Source: Candidatus Hydrogenedentota bacterium (GTDB taxonomy: Bacteria > Hydrogenedentota > Hydrogenedentia > Hydrogenedentales > JAGMZX01). Taken from it: a DNA stretch of 64,000 bases. The stretch covers positions 37,898 through 101,897 of the forward strand of contig JAKQEQ010000171.1 in the NCBI GenBank assembly GCA_029556545.1, written 5' to 3'. Below are positions 61,685 through 64,000 of this stretch, in pieces. The position numbers were made by a program, and so were the translations under genes. The stretch's first letter is position 1; the number at the start of each line of letters is the position of its first letter. The notes under the pieces are model-generated. The model was given only the letters and a program-made list of their open reading frames with translations, had not been told where the DNA came from and searched no databases.

Positions 61685-62412
61685 GAAGGGGTTCCTTTCG
61701 AGAACAGGGCCTCATAGCGCGCCGTATTCAGGGACGTGTCCTCGGGTACGTCGAAATCGACCTCGCACCGGCGCAGCGGCGCGATGGGCCGCGCGGGGTC
61801 GAGTCCGGTCGCGTACTCGTGGACTGATTTGCGCGGCCCGCCGACGTGCAGGACGCCGGTGAGGTCCGTTTCGAGCACGGGGACGATCAGCGCGGCGATG
61901 CGCGAGACCGGCTCTCGGCTGGTCCATTGGTCCGCGAACGCCCTCGGATAGGGAAAAATGTCCGGGCCGAAGGTCGTGCGGATAATCAGGGCCTTGTCAT
62001 ACAGCCGCGCGCAGCACTCGCCGCCGAGTTTCGACCAGGCGTACTTGTTCACCGGATGGACTGAGTCTTCCTCCGCGTAATTCCCTTGATCGCCGCGAAA
62101 CACGTAATCCGTCGAGATGTAGACCAGTCGAAGGCCATGCTTCATACACAACCGCACGACGTTCGCCGTGCCGATGATGTTCACTTCGAGGGCGCGCAGC
62201 GGGTCCTTCTCGACAAGCGGCGGGGAGACGAACGCGGCGGCGTGCAAGATGCACGCGATCGCGCGTTGTTCGAGATAAGCTTCCATCTGCTCGGACCGCG
62301 TGACGTCGAAATCCGTTTCCGAGGGCGCATCGAGTTCCGGCAAGAGCCGCCGCAGTGCCGTACCGAGCACCCCGCTGCCGCCGGTGAGCAGTATCTTGCG
62401 CTGATCAAGCAT
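61681..62412 (-). CDS. rmlD: RmlD-like dTDP-4-dehydrorhamnose reductase family protein
   Basis: 243 residues, shorter than the usual 280-300. KILLTGGSGVLGTALRRLL binds the dinucleotide; VYISTDYVFRGDQGNYAEED and VNKYAWSKLGGE hold the Thr/Tyr-x-x-x-Lys active site in RmlD order. It would reduce a 4-keto sugar made by the epimerase pair. Eight-base overlap with rmlC and ATGA overlap with the SDR gene. Confidence 0.85.
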   Translation of the reverse strand: MLDQRKILLTGGSGVLGTALRRLLPELDAPSETDFDVTRSEQMEAYLEQRAIACILHAAAFVSPPLVEKDPLRALEVNIIGTANVVRLCMKHGLRLVYISTDYVFRGDQGNYAEEDSVHPVNKYAWSKLGGECCARLYDKALIIRTTFGPDIFPYPRAFADQWTSREPVSRIAALIVPVLETDLTGVLHVGGPRKSVHEYATGLDPARPIAPLRRCEVDFDVPEDTSLNTARYEALFSKGTPS

Positions 62413-63001
62413 CCTTGCGCACCCGGCGCTTTCCGGCGGGCTGGTACGCGAAGTTGAACTCCGCGTCGCACAGGCCGGGAGCGGCGGCGTCCTTTGGCGA
62501 GACGATCTCCGGCGCGATGGGCCAGACGATACCGACTTCCGGGTCGTTGTAGGCGAGCGCGCGCTCCGCCTCTGGGTGGTGAGTCTCGGTGCACTTGTAA
62601 TAGACGAGGCTGTTGTCCTCGAGGGCGATGAACCCGTGCGCGAAACCCGACGGTATCCACAGGGCGAGGCCGTTCTCGGCGGTCAACTCGCGACCCAGCC
62701 ATTTCCCGAAGGTGGGCGAGCCGCGCCGCAGGTCGACGGCCACGTCATAGACCGACCCGCTCAGCGTGCGGACGAGCTTGCCCATACCGTAAGGCTCGAT
62801 CTGGTAGTGCATGCCGCGCAACACGCCCCGGCGCGACAGGCTGAGATTGTCCTGTACGAATGTCTCGCGAAACTTGGCTTCCAGCCAGACCTCCCGGTTG
62901 TAACACTCCGAGAAGAAGCCCCGGTGGTCCGGGTGGAGCGTCGCAACGACCTCGAGAATCCCATCGATCTCCGTCTCACGGAATGCCACCGGCATCGGCA
63001 T
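62405..63001 (-). CDS. rmlC: RmlC-like dTDP-4-dehydrorhamnose 3,5-epimerase, variant active site
   Basis: 198 residues, cupin fold. FVQDNLSLSRRGVLRGMHYQ (catalytic-type His), SVYDVAVDLRRGSPTFGKW (Asp), WIPSGFAHGF and YNDPEVGIVWP are family hallmarks. The stretch that normally reads T-x-Y-Y-x-P reads TETHHP here, so the Tyr used as general acid appears to be His. GGAGGG about ten bases before the ATG; ATG 62995 is a second candidate. First gene of the three-gene unit. Confidence 0.85.
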   Translation of the reverse strand: MPMPVAFRETEIDGILEVVATLHPDHRGFFSECYNREVWLEAKFRETFVQDNLSLSRRGVLRGMHYQIEPYGMGKLVRTLSGSVYDVAVDLRRGSPTFGKWLGRELTAENGLALWIPSGFAHGFIALEDNSLVYYKCTETHHPEAERALAYNDPEVGIVWPIAPEIVSPKDAAAPGLCDAEFNFAYQPAGKRRVRKDA

Positions 63002-63106
63002 GGCTACGCTTCCCTCCAGGTTGTGTCCTCAGCCCCGGTACCTGGCATTCTATGCGGAAAGCAAGATTAATTCCAAACCGTAGGCACAGATCCGCGGGCA
63101 AGGGGC

Positions 63107-63133
63107 CAAGAGGACGAAAACGACCAAGGGGAC
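63107..63133. repeat. Three 9-bp units, GTCCYTTNG type (minus orientation)
   Basis: CAAGAGGAC, GAAAACGAC and CAAGGGGAC; on the other strand GTCCCCTTG, GTCGTTTTC and GTCCTCTTG, which match the array at 42042-42096 in both period and content. Confidence 0.6.
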
Positions 63134-63157
63134 GACGCTGGCCGCGGCGTCTGACGG

Positions 63158-63814
63158 CTATGGCAGTTCCCGAATCCGAATATTTCGGAAGCGCGTCTTC
63201 TTCTCGTAGTAGTTCGCGCCCGCATGCACCTGCAGCCCGATGCGCCCCCGGTCGTCAAGCAATTTCTCGCTCCCCTTCCAACTCAGGGCGTGCGCGCCGT
63301 TCAGCCAGACCTCGATAATTGGTGGATTGCCCATCACGAGCGCCAGTACTTTGTTCCATTCTCCTTTGCGGTAATGTGTCAGCCAATCGACTGCGTCCGC
63401 GCGAAAACCGCCGATCCCCTCGCCGTATACGCCGCCCACGCAGCCGCCGTCATAATAATCCACCATGATTTGATAACACTTCCCCGACTCCGTACTGCGT
63501 AGAAAGATGCCGCTATCCAGGCCCCAGTCCGGGTTCAGTTCCAATTCGAGGAGGAAGTCGCCGAAGTCGCGATCGGTGACGATGATGCCCCCGTTGCCCG
63601 GCGCGTCCTGGGCGCCCTCGATGGCGCCCTCCACGACCCGCCAGTTCTTCGTGTCGCCGTGGCCGTTCGTCTGACTGATATGCCAGCCCGCGAGGTCCTC
63701 GCCGTTGAACAGATCCGCCCACTCGTCGAACGCGGTCGCGCCGCCCGCGCGCCCGCAACCGCCCAAGCCGGCGACTAGCGCCGTCGCCGCAAGCATTGTC
63801 AATACGATCCGCAT
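63158..63814 (-). CDS. DUF1080 (3-keto-disaccharide hydrolase-like) lipoprotein
   Basis: 218 residues. Lipoprotein signal (GLGGC lipobox), then WADLFNGEDLAGW, NWRVVEGAIEG, DFLLELELN, DSGIFLRSTESGKCYQIMVDYYDGG and FRNIRIREL, the usual DUF1080 series. The family hydrolyses 3-keto sugars or binds glycans outside the cell. AAGGAG before the ATG. Last complete gene of the window; monocistronic by position. Confidence 0.92.
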   Translation of the reverse strand: MRIVLTMLAATALVAGLGGCGRAGGATAFDEWADLFNGEDLAGWHISQTNGHGDTKNWRVVEGAIEGAQDAPGNGGIIVTDRDFGDFLLELELNPDWGLDSGIFLRSTESGKCYQIMVDYYDGGCVGGVYGEGIGGFRADAVDWLTHYRKGEWNKVLALVMGNPPIIEVWLNGAHALSWKGSEKLLDDRGRIGLQVHAGANYYEKKTRFRNIRIRELP

Positions 63815-63834
63815 GGTCCGTCTCCTTATTCCTT

Positions 63835-63876
63835 ACTCGTACTCGTGCTCGTACTCGTACTCGTGCTCGTGCTACT
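63835..63876. repeat. RCTCGT hexamer array
   Basis: Six perfect units (ACTCGT, ACTCGT, GCTCGT, ACTCGT, ACTCGT, GCTCGT) then a degraded GCTACT. A shorter related stretch lies at 38341-38365. Confidence 0.85.
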
Positions 63877-63900
63877 CCGAAAATCGACTCGCTTTGGAGT

Positions 63901-63970
63901 GCTGGAGCTTGCTCCAGCTTTCCCGTCCAGCAAGCTAGCTTGCCGGACAAGAGCGCAAGCAAGCTTGCGC
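63901..63970. repeat. Three consecutive small palindromes at the right end
   Basis: GCTGGAGC-TT-GCTCCAGC (63901-63918), the perfect palindrome GCAAGCTAGCTTGC (63930-63943), and GCGCAAG-CAAG-CTTGCGC (63953-63970). They lie upstream of the DUF1080 gene. No gene is visible from 63815 to 64000. Confidence 0.75.
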
Positions 63971-64000
63971 AGTCCACATGCGTCGCGCATTTTCATCCTC

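Overview
The window is high-GC, gene-dense bacterial DNA from a flagellated Gram-negative organism: it carries both P-ring (FlgI) and L-ring (FlgH) genes. A DUF1559-type pseudopilin with an H-X9-DG ending, a DUF1080 lipoprotein, a glycyl radical enzyme and a very large PKD/beta-helix surface protein point to the PVC group or a neighbouring phylum (Planctomycetota, Lentisphaerota or Hydrogenedentota-like). This placement is inferred from gene content; there is no rRNA gene and I saw no tRNA gene. AGGAG-type ribosome binding sites are common, and many neighbours overlap by ATGA or GTGA.

Layout. (1) 1-1.8 kb, minus: gap-pgk glycolysis pair, with pgk cut by the window edge. (2) 2.2-2.9 kb: antitoxin/PIN toxin pair. 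(3) 3.2-22.8 kb, plus: a long co-directional run. It starts with a MoxR/Bat (aerotolerance-type) cluster: MoxR ATPase, DUF58 protein, two VWA proteins, BatD/BatE-like proteins and TPR proteins. It continues through glnD and a DegP-type protease into unknown membrane and secreted proteins. A GxxExxY gene with shrunken tandem copies sits inside the Bat cluster. (4) 22.8-32.3 kb, minus: a YfhO-type membrane protein, a REC-PAS-GGDEF protein, and a three-gene unit (GalU-like enzyme, fused GHMP kinase/UDPGP enzyme, MFS transporter) that looks like a sugar-salvage route to a nucleotide sugar. (5) 32.5-34.6 kb: glutamine cyclotransferase-like lipoprotein, small lipoprotein, 5-formyl-THF cyclo-ligase. 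(6) 35.1-41.9 kb, plus: flagellar genes flgF-flgG-flgA-flgH-flgI-flgJ-(EF-hand protein)-flgN-flgL, with no flgK. (7) 42.3-52.2 kb: enlarged sugar ABC permease, Gfo/Idh/MocA oxidoreductase, LacI regulator divergent from a pseudopilin, stand-alone AICAR transformylase, L-rhamnose isomerase, TIM-barrel isomerase. (8) 52.3-63.8 kb, minus: glycyl radical enzyme coupled to a 1663-residue surface protein, creatininase-family protein, nucleotide-sugar genes (RmlC-like, RmlD-like, SDR epimerase), DUF1080 lipoprotein.

Intergenic DNA is full of short repeats: GxxExxY-associated CACAGAG repeats, two REP-like GGGGACWGGCAC inverted repeats, several loci of 9-bp-period repeats beginning GTC, RCTCGT hexamers and small palindromes. 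The observations I would follow first are the domain-swapped kinase/pyrophosphorylase operon, the AAGCGCTT-centred motif shared by that operon and the giant surface-protein gene, the insertion between flgI and flgJ that keeps stop/start coupling, and the mini-copies of the GxxExxY gene.
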